Shown one piece after another: positions 46,301 to 61,816 of a stretch of DNA of 64,000 bases. The DNA is taken from NCBI GenBank assembly GCA_950295325.1, contig OX485804.1:36504429-36568428 (forward strand), read 5' to 3'. Under the pieces are notes generated by a model, which was not told where the DNA came from, made no database searches, and was given only the letters and a program-made list of their open reading frames with translations. Position numbers and translations under genes: made by a program. Position 1 is the stretch's first letter. Each line of letters opens with the position of its first letter. The stretch comes from Polytrichum commune (taxonomy: Eukaryota > Streptophyta > Polytrichopsida > Polytrichales > Polytrichaceae).

Positions 46301-48190
46301 AATACTAGGTGGATTTCTTGGTGAGACAAATACTGTATTCTTATTTTATAGACGAAATGCTCAAATGTTACTAAGAAAAACACAAAAATCTAGACAAAAT
46401 TAAGAAGAACCAGTGGGTCCTCCAATCAACATTTAGAACTGTAGGTTTATTTTGGACTAGAGTACAAGTGCGCTAGCATAAAAAAAAATTGAAGTTTAGG
46501 AAACTCAATATTTGAAGAGCATATCCATAAGAATACGATAGTTCACTTTGAATGTGTGTGCATTTTAATTGTGTTTGCCTTGGATGCATGTTGATCTCTA
46601 AGTCTTTTTGTAAGCTAAGTGGTGGTCTCAGGCCTCAACAAGGGTTTCTAACTACTGTAGGTGATATGCAAATTTGACACTTTGATGTTGGAATGCTCAT
46701 TTTCAAGGTGACACGTATGATTTTGTAAAGGTTCAGCTCTATCAACAAGTGACATGTGGCATATAAATTTCTTTTCTAGATTTTGAATTTAGTTGTGTCA
46801 AACCTGCTTATCACCTATGATACAGGTCATAAAGAAAGTACAAGGAAGAAAGTACAGGTCATAAAGAAAGAACTATGTTCAAGGGTAAGATTAAATGACA
46901 ACATGTGACTGTACAAAATGCCAAGTTTGATTTTATTTTGGAAATTTGACTTTATGTCCCAAATATTTTAAGATTTTCGTTTTGACTTTCTTGGAAATTT
47001 TCGTAGTACTATAAACTAGCCTTTCAAGGCTTCAAGGGTGTAATGTATGCCTATCTATAGATATGTATAGTTGTGTGTGGACTAAGATTTCAATTTAAAT
47101 AGTATATAGTTGGGTGTGTGGTCCAAGTATCTAGGTCTATGGTCCAAATATTCATTGTATTGTACGCACAATGTACAATATCTGCCTTGTGCTTTTAGGT
47201 ATTAAAAAAAACAAAAGTATGCAAACAATCTAGAGTCACTATGAGTCCCAATCCATTAAGGGGTTACTTTTTTAATATTACATTACGTCCGTTGACTTTG
47301 GATTTCATGAACAATTTGATCTTGTCCTTTAAGAAGTATAATCTAGGTGCATCTATTTCGATTTGTAACCTATTATGGATTCTTGTTTTTGGGGTATTGT
47401 GGAAGACACAAATCGTGCTACATGACCATGAAGAAAAGTTACAAAACATATATTCAATGGGATATATAACATGACCTATGTGCACATGTGGTGCATCCAT
47501 TATGTAGCACATGGTATTAAAGACAACTTGTGAGTGCAAGTTCCGATGCATGTAGGATCATGGACTTGACCATTTTGGACTTTACTGAACTATGTATATA
47601 TGTGGAGTATAATAAGTAGTTGAGGAGTGTTACTTGCGGTCCTTTATTCTCCTAATGATTGGTTTTGACATGATCATAATACATGACCATGCATTTATGT
47701 TACTCAAAAGCATATGTTCTATTTCTAACCTTATGGATGGAATCCTTTTGACAATGCTTCACAACTTCTCTTTTTGTGATAGTCCCCCCCAAAACCCTTA
47801 AAGATGTTATAGTATAACGCATGTTCTAAAAATTGCTTTACTAATTGGGCCTTTAAAAATAAGTTTTCAAAATCCAAGATTGGATTATATAAGGTTAATT
47901 ATAATGGAGGTGAGGAATGTTTGGAGTCAAAGATGTCAAGAGTGAACCCACCTCAAAAATATACCCAATTATCAATTGCATTCTTAGACTAGTGGGAGCA
48001 AACGTATATTGTTAAAAGGGAAGTTGTTGAGAGATTTAGGCTCGCCTAAAGGACTTCTTTTGATATACATATCATGTGTATCTTCTTAGTGCAATCACAT
48101 GTAACTTTCCTTTCACATTCTCTTTGTACCAAGTACTAGTGTTAAATATCATCTCAACATCATTGACCAGGTAGAATTTGACTTCCAAGG
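43391..48190. other. Spacer without recognisable genes
   Basis: Only short non-conserved frames are present. A stretch near 44330-44780 resembles, in reverse, parts of 17040-17360 (ATGGTCACGGCCCTTGGC, AGTGTAAAGTGGC, GATGGTCTTGGC), so another old dispersed family probably exists. Nothing else could be named. Confidence 0.4.
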
Positions 48191-48194
48191 TTTG

Positions 48195-48970
48195 TGGACC
48201 TTATGTGGTGACTTTTCTTTAATTGATTACATATCTACATTTGAGTAGTATACGGCAAGGGTTGTACCTAAAGAACATACACCAAAAAGACAAGTGTTAC
48301 AATGAGACTAAACTATATGCTCACAATTATACAAATTTTTTCTCCAAGTTTAGTGTTCAACACAACTGGAAGAACGATCACTTCAACAAACAAGAAAATA
48401 GTAGAACCGTGAGGCTCTGTCCTTTCTTATAAAAGACTACAATTGTAGCTGTATAGTTTGCTCATGCCAATCCATGGCTATGTACTATACCTATAACCAA
48501 CTATGGTCAATTAGATTATTTTCAATACATTTTAGGGAACAACTATAGTTAACTAGATTTGAGAACAACTATAGTTAAGTACATTTTTTGGCAGGTCAAA
48601 TCGCGAACAACTATAATCACAAGAGATAAGTAGTTAATTAATAGTTGAATTAGTTGGTTAGTTGTCAAAGGTATGCAAGCTTTCACCATCTATGTTAAAT
48701 AAACTGGACCAAAATTAGTAGGAACAAGTAACGTCCAAGTGTGAATGCAAAGTGTTTAGGAAATTTGCTCTTGAAACATAGAAGTCGATGCATAGTCTGT
48801 GTCCTACAGACAAAGCCAAAAAGAGAATCTTCACTTTGACCGCTTATAACATTTGCATCTTGACTCCAATTCTATAATTTGAAACCACAATCTACAAAAT
48901 TCATTACAATTGCTAACGGGATGAGACAATCCCCAACTCAAAAATATCATGTGGAGTTGGAAGTGGCCAC
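48195..48970 (-). repeat. Family A-related repeat, minus strand, interrupted
   Basis: Reverse-strand motifs TGTCTTTTTGGTGT and ACTCAAATGTAG match family A at 48240-48300. The other end, TTTGCATCTTGACTCCAATT through GATGAGAC to TGTGGAGTTGGAAGTGG, lies at 48850-48970 and matches 34190-34310. Between them is about 500 bp of unrelated sequence with three GAACAACTATA motifs. Confidence 0.5.
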
Positions 48971-49061
48971 AATGATAGGATTATAAGACCACATAAGCTA
49001 CCTTACATTGATTATTACCTAGATAAGATTTCAAAGCTCAACGAAATCAATATATACACTC

Positions 49062-49402
49062 TAACCTCCCTAATATCATGCTTGTGGCAACAAAAGTGTA
49101 CGTGATATTAAGAAGGTCTGTAGTGTTAAACATGGATGCATGATAATAGAGAATTAGTGTAGCATGTGACACTATGGAATAACACAAAGTCAACCTCGCA
49201 ATTATGGCAATAATTATAATGATGACAATGTGATGTGTGTGAGCGTGTGGCTTGAATTTTTTATAAGAAAAATCTAATGTCAAAATCTGTGATATATGAG
49301 AGGGAAGTGTGACAACAAGGAGGGTGATTTAAACTGAGCACATCCGGTCCCTAGGGTATAAGAGAGGGAGTGACATTACAGAGGGTGACATTACGGAGGT
49401 TA
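49062..49402. repeat. Candidate inverted-repeat element
   Basis: TAACCTCCCTAATATCA near 49062 and, at 49384-49402, the reverse complement TAACCTCCGTAATGTCA form imperfect inverted ends about 340 bp apart. No TSD could be seen, and the inner sequence codes for nothing recognisable. Confidence 0.35.
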
Positions 49403-50347
49403 GGTGGAGTTAGTACAGATGTGGGGTAATAAATATCTCACAAACAGGTGGAAGTTTAGTCAAAGCATACTCAAGTGCAGATTCCTCGCAACAAGAATCA
49501 CTGTTATCGTGTCGTCGCTTTTCGGATCTCTCGCAGTAATAACTTCAATTTTGACTACTGATGATGATGTGAAAGAGAGGAGAATCTCAATTTCCAAAAT
49601 GTGAAGGCTATGGTGGGACATGAATCTCAATTTCCAAAATCTGAAACCTCGGAGAGTGGATGCAAGCATATGGGCAAACTGCAGATCGCCTCCGAGCTAC
49701 TTCCAACTTCAACGAAGTGATGAGGAGATTCTGATTTACAACGTAGGTGTTGTAACTTGTAAGAGTGATTCTAGAATCCACCACCCCTACGAGGTGGGAG
49801 CAAATTAAATCTTTTATAACCCTCTAGGGTGCACCGGGTTGCAATCTAGTGGGAGAAGAACTTGCAAATTGGTCTCCGGTGGCTGCGAGATTCCTGCCTG
49901 CTGCAGAGCCTCGGGGCCATGCCCGTTGCGCGGAGGCCAGATTCTGTCCTGCAAGTAGATGCATAACTGCACATTTTACCGTCCAAGCTACTTTGTGGGA
50001 GAGCTTTGGGAGAGCTTTGGGAGAATTTTGGTGGATTTTTGGCTACTGGCACGGGAAAGTGGGGTAAAAGGTGAACTCATTCGCGGGCGGATTCGTCGAG
50101 TTTACCCAGCTGGCGGAGTTTCATAAATAAGTGTGGAGGCCCCGGGACGGGGAATCCAGGGATGGAACCTAGCTCTCTGGCATTCTGAGCCTGCAGGAAT
50201 TTTAGAAAGTGTGACAGGATTGCTAAAAAAAGGTAAGAACTTAGTAGTTGGGAGATACCCGATGGTACGGAGCCGGGCTGCCGGAGACATGCTGCACTTT
50301 GGGAAGAGGTTTGGCGTTTGTGACTGAAAATTGGCTGTGGCAAGCAA

Positions 50348-50354
50348 TATAAAT
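50348..50354 (+). promoter_or_regulatory. Probable TATA box of DUR3
   Basis: TATAAAT lies 107 bases upstream of the DUR3 start codon, which would give a leader of about 75-80 nt. The intervening sequence is pyrimidine-rich, as is common for plant leaders. Assigned by position only. Confidence 0.5.
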
Positions 50355-50460
50355 TAGCGAGGCAACAGTGCTGCGCCTCTCATTCCACTTCGCTTCCTTT
50401 GGTGCTCCGATCGTCATCTGTCTGGTACCCCGCAGACTCCATCGAAGGAACGGGGTTGAG

Positions 50461-54506
<4,046 letters not shown>

Positions 54507-54899
54507 TCAACAGGACTTGAGAATCATCATCATCATCAATCCTGTATTGCAAGATTAAACAAATTTGATGTCCCAATGTATCCTGCAACAATATCATCCT
54601 GTGAGGTTTGCAGGATCATAGGTTGTATACTTATCTTTCAGCCATTAGGTCAAGATGGATTGGTTGGCAGTGGATTATTTAGAATGTGATAATGAGATAC
54701 CACACTAAAAATGAGCTCACGGAGCATGTACAACTAGTTTAGTTTACATCAGCTTGCATTCAGATCATCACCTAAACGGAAAACCAAAAGAGATGTAGTA
54801 CTTAGTACAGTAGAATCTCAGGATGGCCCAACCAAGTTAGTTTTGTAGGCGGCTACAAAATGTATTGGAATAAATTTGCACTTTAATTTATTTTTATTT

Positions 54900-55260
54900 T
54901 TAATGTGAGGTATATGGAAAGGTACGGGCTATATGGCAAGGTTTGTAGTGAAGAATGCACAATACCGAAAAGACATGCTGTATATTACGGTGAGATTGGT
55001 CGTCTATGTGCAACAGATATATACGCAGACATCGTTTTTATCAACTGTACCTGTAAGAGTACTCAATGTATCAATCTAAGAGTAAGAAAGATCTTCACTT
55101 TTGGCGTCCTGATCCTCCTCAAAACTTTTGCATCTCAACTGCTATTTTGAAACTTGAAATGACATTCTTTTTTGTGCATTTGCAACTGCGTACCAGATGA
55201 GACAGTTCTTGATACGACCCAACATCAAACTTATCTGTGGAGCTGATCTGTACATACCAT
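54900..55260 (-). repeat. Family A-related repeat, diverged minus-strand copy
   Basis: It shares ACCGAAAAGACATG (reverse of the TGTCTTTT-GGT motif), GATCTTCACTTTTGGC, TTTTGCATCTCAACT and GAAACTTGAAATG with the copies at 33960-34310 and 48195-48970. Confidence 0.5.
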
Positions 55261-55851
55261 GATCAAAACTTGACATCATCATGTGTTGCACCCTGCTGGT
55301 CTATATTGTGATCCGTTAATTTTGACATTTGATCCAGATCGTCATCACCTACATGTGCAGAAAATCTTGCAGACAAAAAAGCTTGGAACAAGAGAATGTT
55401 TACCATAACTCATTATCATTGACCACAGGATACACCTGTCTGCCATGTTACCTCGACCATTAAGGACAGATCGTAATGTTATATACATATGTCTAAAAGA
55501 TCGTGTGAAAATAAACTTCCTGTGGAATATGTATTAGTATCCTAGTTCAAGATAATTTTATATCCACTTGCAGCAATCCCAGTCCCAAGATATCCTCCAT
55601 GGCATGATCACAAGTACAATCCATCATGTCATCATCATGTGCATGAATGCCGTCCAAGACTCGAATTGCAACCAATGCAGAGAAGGACAGTTAATTTGCG
55701 GAATTCATGAACACCTTCATTAAAGCAGCATTTCATACCTCCACCCTACATTGAATATTACAAGTTATCTTAATTCTTTCATCCTCCTGGATTTTCATCA
55801 ACCATGACCTTGGCATCATGAGCATCATCAATTCGAAGGCCAATAAGCCGT

Positions 55852-56046
55852 CTTCCGGGGAGATTGTTGGGCATAAGATCCTAGTGTTTCCAAGTCCAAC
55901 CGATCACATGTTGACATCTGTTGAGTATCCTTCATGAATTTGAGGTACATTCTATAGATTCCTCTAACCTGGTCGGTAATCGTCCTAAAGTCTTGAACTT
56001 GAACCAGTAATTTCTGAAACTCAACCGGCTCATCCGTAAGTAGCCA
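55852..56046 (+). repeat. Family B repeat
   Basis: The motif order is CCGGGGAGATTGTTGGGCAT, CATGTTGACATC, ATAGATTCCTCTAA, AGTCTTGAACTTGAACC, AAACTCAACCGG. Several AACCGGTT palindromes are mutated. Confidence 0.75.
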
Positions 56047-56067
56047 AGTGAATTAGAAATGACGAGA

Positions 56068-56529
56068 TTAAAAGTAAGATGGGTTGATCGACAAAGCCGT
56101 CTGGATTCCCGGGAAGAGTGGACGAAACAGGAGCCAATGACTGCGTACTAATTTTAGAAAATCAGAATATAGAAATAGGTTGATTCCATAGGTGGAGTCC
56201 CCATTTATGATTGCAACAACAGCCACTAAAATGCTCCACAAAGATGCACACAAAGATGAAAGGACTAATATGAGTACCACTTGCATGTACCCGAATTCGA
56301 AGGCTGCGGCTTGGGGGTGGGGGTGAATGTTCGCCACCTCGCAGGAAAACTTCAAAAGCGGCAGGTAAGAGGAATCCATGTCCGATCGCCGCCTCTCAAC
56401 AGCGGGCGTCACCCTGTGCCTGCTGGGGCCTGCGTAGGCCGGGCCGCACCTGCACACAAGAGAGATTCTATAAAAGGCCATTCCCTCCGCCTTGGAGCAC
56501 TTGTGCCTGGAGGAATAATTCAATAACAT
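56068..56529 (-). other. Unassigned 153-residue open frame with one hydrophobic segment
   Basis: Not recognised. The frame lies in a slightly GC-richer pocket between two same-orientation family B repeats. It has a Cys/Arg-rich start, a possible membrane segment (MQVVLILVLSSLCASLWSIL) and a hydrophobic end. No conserved domain, intron signals or promoter were identified. A chance frame is more likely than a gene. Confidence 0.2.
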
Positions 56530-56782
56530 AAAATATCACACTACCAACTCCCCAGGTTTCTTCTTACATTAGAGTTATCTGCAAAGTAAAGCAGATGATC
56601 GACACCATGGATTTTGTCCCAAACCCTAAGTCAACGCAATCCATTTTATGAGATTCAACACAAGCTACACAAAGTTTTCTTAATGCTCAAATTACCGTGC
56701 ACAAAGATTGGTGTTGGGCTATTAAAAACTGGTTTTTTTTTTAATTAATTTTTTTGAGATAGAAGGCCAACCCAGCAGTGAT

Positions 56783-57002
56783 TGGGGAGACTTCTAGGCA
56801 TAATCGGTTGAGATTCTAGTGTTTGCAAGTCTAACCGGTTACATGTTGACATCCTCCGGTTTTCCTTCATTGAATTGGGGTATATTTTATAAATTCCTCT
56901 AAAATGATCAGTAATTATCCTGCAAGTCTTGAACTTCAACCGGTTATTTCTCAAACTCAACCGGTACATTTGTAACTAACTGCCGGTTCTCCCCGATCAT
57001 TG
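56783..57002 (+). repeat. Family B repeat, best-preserved single copy
   Basis: It starts GATTGGGGAGACTTCTAGGC and ends GCCGGTTCTCCCCGATCA, so GAT(T/C)GGGGAGA forms an 11-bp terminal inverted repeat. The interior has CTAACCGGTTACATGTTGAC, TTCAACCGGTTATTTCTC and CAACCGGTACATTTG. The length of about 220 bp with inverted ends suggests a MITE. No TSD is clear. Confidence 0.8.
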
Positions 57003-57354
57003 CAACCCAGCCAACACCAAAATGAATAAAACCAAAAAAGGAAAACGCATCCTCATCGAGGGGAGGCGGAACCCCTTGGGCGTGAGACATCGCCACGTAA
57101 AAAGAACCAAACGACCGACCACCACCAAGGACAACCCCTCGAGCCCCTGGGTACGCAACTCCCATATTATATGCAGGGGGCATCGTATTAAAAACGGCTT
57201 AGAGGACGGCTTTTGTAAAAATTATATCAAATTATATCAAATTAAAATGATCAAAAAGTTGGGTGAAGACCAAATTAAATAAAATGAGAAGAAAAAAAAG
57301 TTGGGTTGCATATTTATTAAAAAAAACTCCAACATATATAAACAATTGAAACAC

Positions 57355-57687
57355 CTAGTTTTTTAACCTTGTAGAGCGTCTAAGAGGGGTATTCAATGTA
57401 GATGTCGGATTAGTATTCACAAATGATAGAGGGTCCTTTCGAGGTCTCCCTCTTTTGGAAGGAGTTGTGGCAATTACATGTGTAACATATTCCTTCTCCC
57501 TATCTCTACATCCACTACATGAGCCTCTACGCTTCATCTCACAATCCATGTGTTTGTTTAAGCCAAGGATGACCCTCCCAAATGAGCACAAGCACACTCC
57601 AAAGCGACGACAAAAAGGCTCCAAAGCAAAGCCGCACACTCCAAAGCAAAGACACAAAGGCTCCAAAACCGAACACAAAAGCTTCAA
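57355..57687 (-). pseudogene. Frame with an AT-hook-like motif, possible retroelement relic
   Basis: The 110-residue minus-strand frame contains SKRGRPRKDP, an AT-hook-like core, and ends RRSTRLKN. Similar basic patches occur in linker regions of plant LINE open reading frames and in some DNA-binding proteins. It lies close to the LINE and in the same orientation, so a detached LINE fragment is my best guess, weakly held. Confidence 0.3.
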
Positions 57688-57699
57688 ACCGAATATATA

Positions 57700-58216
57700 G
57701 AAACCTCAAACCCTAAGCCCTAACCCTAAACCGGGAACCCATGATATTTTGGAATACCCCATGATACCCTTGAGTAGTCGGGGCACCATATGATGTATAT
57801 GGTCTTCAAAATACATACCTCAACTGTATCCTAACACAAATCATTAGTTTTCTATCCCAACAGTTAGACCAGTAAGTTGCCTATACATAATTTTAAAAAA
57901 TCCACACGAATATTTGCCTCCAATTAGAATTATAAGCCACGAATATTTGCCTCCCATTAAAATTATAAGTCATTCACAATGTTAAAATTTTATTAAAAAG
58001 TCCAAAAATTTGGGTAGTTTGACCTATGGTACATGTATTAAAAAAAATCATATAATTAGGTTTTTAATGCAATTATATGCTTCAAAATATATTCATTTCC
58101 TATATATAATTACATTTTTGGATTCCTTGTTAGAAGGGCTACAAGGGTTTCCTACATTAAAACAAATTATATCATTCAATATTGGATTAAAATGCATTAT
58201 AAGTGATTATAATCAG
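57700..58216. other. Spacer between the AT-hook frame and the LINE 3' end
   Basis: AT-rich sequence with a short degenerate telomere-like tract (57700-57730) and a duplicated phrase CACGAATATTTGCCTCC near 57905 and 57937. No gene is seen. Confidence 0.5.
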
Positions 58217-58341
58217 GACCATATAATACGGGAGTTGTGTACCCGGGCTCGAGCCCACCAAGCCAAGGATCCCCCCACCCCACCGGCCAAGGACAACCCC
58301 CAAAACCGCCTACCCCTACCCCCAAACGAGGACAAAATCAC

Positions 58342-58890
58342 CTAACTACTGCGTCTTCTCCAATTCCACTCAATATGTAAATTGTTTCTCCTACACAAAA
58401 CACTCCTAGCTCCCCATGTCTTATCGAAGCCTTCAAGCAAGGTTGTTGCCGAAAAGTTGCTCGTCTTAATATGATCAAGCACCCGTTTCCACGCCGCTTT
58501 GGCGTACATGATAAGCTCGTCCCAAATCTTTTGCTTGACCTTAGATTCATGCCATTGTTCTTGATTAAAAACTTTGTCATTGTGTTCAATCCAGATGGTC
58601 CAAAGCGTGATACCTCTAAGAAGGTGCCACATTTTGATCTTTTTACCATACTTTTTGGGAATCATTTCCCCAAACAAAACTTGTTTCCAATTGAAGCAGT
58701 CATAATTGCCCGTTCTAACCCCGCAAAGTTCATGCATAATGAACGTGGCCCATCTCCATGCCCTTCTTACTTGGATGCAGTCCCATAATTTATGCTTAAT
58801 CGACTCGCTAGTGTTTGGGAGGCAAAAAATACATTGCTTAGAGATAGAGGCAAGTGCAATGCATGCCCTCCACTCGTTAGCAACGATCAC
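58342..58890 (-). pseudogene. LINE zf-RVT C-terminal domain
   Basis: A 182-residue uninterrupted frame with the zinc-binding pattern C-F-C-L...H-L-W-D-C and a Trp-rich region (W-LLRGITLWTIW-EHNDKVF) typical of the C-terminus of plant non-LTR reverse transcriptases. It is the best preserved piece of the LINE; a stop codon ends it near 58342. Confidence 0.85.
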
Positions 58891-59830
58891 TTTGTGCTAG
58901 ATTGACCAAATGAATGCTGCTTCTTTCCTAGACCGGAGTGGGTCCCAAACTTGTGACCAATAGAATCTATAATTGCCCGGGAGATAACCTTGCCATTTAT
59001 CTACTGCGCGGGTGGCGCCCGGGTTCCTGTTAATGATAAAATCGCAGCCACCCTTGGTAGTATACTTAAGAAAGTGGCCTCCATCAATCCACCGCCACTA
59101 GTCCGGGTCCCACCCTAGTGTAGCCAATTTACCATAGAAGAAAATGATCTTTTATCTTTCTCCTTCTTTTTTAGGCCCTCTATTGGTGTGAATAATCTTA
59201 ACCTTATGGAAGTAACCCCCTATTTCGCCAAAAAGCCGTTCTCACACTCTAAGGCATCTAGAATAAGTGCCAACCATATAGCATTGTACTGGAAAAGGCA
59301 GTGTAGTGTTATGCCATTGTAGGCATTCCGGGGTGAAGTTCGATTCGCATTGAAAAACACAAACCGGGTCTTTTTCATCATTGTCATAGAACCCAAGCCA
59401 TTGTCCAGGGTATGCAGTGTCTTCATCCTCCTCTAAAATGTTGCGCCATTATCTGAAATTTTCTTGGTCAACTCATCCCAATCTTCTTGATCATAATTAA
59501 TGAGTCTAAACTTCTCTTGCTTTTTTTCTTCCCAAATATGAAAATTTTGTTGAGTGCTATCCCAAATATCATCGACACATCTAATCCCTTTACAATAGAG
59601 GTGAAGGCCTCTATGTTAGGTAAATCCCTTGTTAAGAAGTTCCACCCATCTGACCACCAAATATTTGAGTGCAAAAGTTCCATCCTAGTGCGTGGCGGGA
59701 TTTGGTAGAGTCCTTTAACCATAATTTTCCAGGCTTTACTAATATGTCCCCAAATTTTGGACCCCGGAGATCTTTGATATTTTTTTTGCTAGTGAACCAA
59801 TCTAGACTAATCCCCCAGCTACTTCCTCTT

Positions 59831-60784
59831 CTCGGGGAGTTCACTACGATAATATTAGAAAACAACGTGCGGGAAAATATAGGGTAATTTATATTCACAA
59901 AAGGAAAAACTTAGAATTTTCTTAGAAGTAATATAGGTGAGTATGTATGATAAAATTTGTATTATAAATAATATAGGCTTGATACAAGTAAGGCATATTT
60001 TTAAAATATTTGTAAAAATATACCATAGGATTTAAGAAGCTGGAGTGCAAGTCTTGGAGAACGTTTGCGGACAACTCGTTGAAGGCTATGGTGATGAAGT
60101 CGGGGCGTTGGGACATAACAAATTACAGATATTAAAGGCATGCATTATTTGTTGATTATATACTAGTGTTCTTAAAAGCTAGGATTTGTTTTGCAAGATG
60201 AACATGACATCTTTCATTTGCTATGAACAATTTTGCTAGTGTTTTTAAATGCTAGAAACAATTTCTCAAGATAAATTAGAGGAGTTTTGGTTGGTATTGT
60301 GTATGTCTGCTTCAAGCAGGATATTGTAGTATTAACTCTATACCCTTCTATATTATTGCATGGACCTTATTTTTGTTTGCTTTGTTGTTGGTGTTTTAAT
60401 TGTTTTTTTTGACACTCAATACTGTTGTGTTTAATTATGCGTGTAACTTGATTGAGGAACATGGGCTGATTTTGTTGTTTGAAACTGTTTATGAACACTC
60501 TTAATGTAAAACCTTGTTGTGCCTTGGATTTTGGTGACTTAGTACTTTGAATGCTCTTAAACCCTTTGGAGCAAAATAAAATAATTATAATGAACATACC
60601 TAGCTTAAAATTAGAGCTTCATCAAATTTAAAAGTAATTATAGGGTCATTTAAAAAACAATAAATTAGCAAATTATATAGTAATACGGTACAAAAAATTA
60701 AGGATGGATAATTAAATACCCCTTGAATAAATACCCTTGTCACGCACGTGTATACATATATACATGTCTAGTGAACTCCCCGAG
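59831..60784 (-). mobile_element. 954-bp hAT-like non-autonomous element, copy 2, nested in the LINE
   Basis: Termini are CTCGGGGAGTTCACT and its reverse complement, with the 8-bp TSD TTCCTCTT (59823-59830 and 60785-60792). It is the inverted counterpart of 38844-39796, and the two copies differ by only a few dozen changes by eye. LINE coding sequence resumes in order on the two sides, so this insertion is younger than the LINE. Confidence 0.92.
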
Positions 60785-61558
60785 TTCCTCTTTGTGTATT
60801 AAACCTCGCCAATCTGTATCTTAGCATAAGTTGGAGGTTAGATTCCCCTGGTTCCATAGCCCTAACAATCCACTTGCATAAAAGGCTGGTCTTGGCCGTC
60901 TCAGGGTCAATTAGTCCTAGGCCACCGTATTTCTTCTTCAAGCAGCATTCTCTCCAACTAACTCTAGTACGTGTAAGTTGCTCCTTCCATGACCAAAGAT
61001 AGTTACGAATCGTTCTTCTTATTTTATTTAAAATCTTGTTTGATCCTCCCCGCACCATGATGAAAAATCAAAGAGTAGAAAGTAACACCTGGTTACATAT
61101 TACCGCTCTACCGGCAAGTGAAATTTTCATTGTATTCCAGTAATCAAGTTTTTTGGCAATTTTCCGGTAAATAAAATTATTTCCACGTCTTGTGTGTTGA
61201 GGTTTAATCCAAACGAAGCGCCTAGTAGTTTTGATTTCCATTCCAAAGGTTGTATTAAAAACCTTAAGGAGACGCACTAATTCGTTCACATATTTCTTTC
61301 TCCCCTTTTACCATAAAGGAGGAGTCATCTGCGTACTGTGATATACTCTGTTGTTTTCCCCCCCTTGGCAAGGTAATACCTCTCAATCTTCTTTACTACC
61401 ATTCTCTTGATAATGTATGTGAGTGTCTCTCTTACTATGAGAAATAAGTATGGAGCAATTGGTCACCCTTGTCTCACCCCCCTTTCTACTTTAAAGTTGC
61501 TACCTAGACACCCATTCAAATTGACCGCGGCCGATGCGTTTGCGAAAAGCAATCTAAC

Positions 61559-61816
61559 TCATTTGATGAATTTTCCACTGATATTCATCTTGTGCATAGT
61601 ATGAAACAAAAATCTCCACGACATCTTGTCATAGGCTTTAGAAAAATCCAACTTAAAAAATACCGTTGGTTGTTTTGACGTCTTGGCCCAATGTAAGGTT
61701 TTCTGAGTGAAGACTATGTTGTCCAATATGAACCGCGAAGGGAGAGATGTTGTTTGTTCTGGATTGATTACGTCCCGCAGAATGGGTTGAAGCCTAAGTT
61801 GTAAGGTTTTTGGCAA
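61559..61816 (-). pseudogene. LINE reverse transcriptase fragment
   Basis: The frame carries the RT palm motif VFFKLDFSKAYDKMSW preceded by SLPSRFILDNIVFTQ, as in plant L1-type elements. The catalytic YADD box lies downstream at 61324-61335 in a different frame segment, so a frameshift or stop separates the two. Confidence 0.88.

Larger units (their letters stand above)
54507..56060. other. 3' flank of DUR3 and spacer
   Basis: The first 100-200 bases are probably 3' UTR (short ATC and GAT repeats). A diverged family A-related segment follows at about 54900-55260, then AT-rich sequence without a gene, then a family B copy at 55852. Confidence 0.45.
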
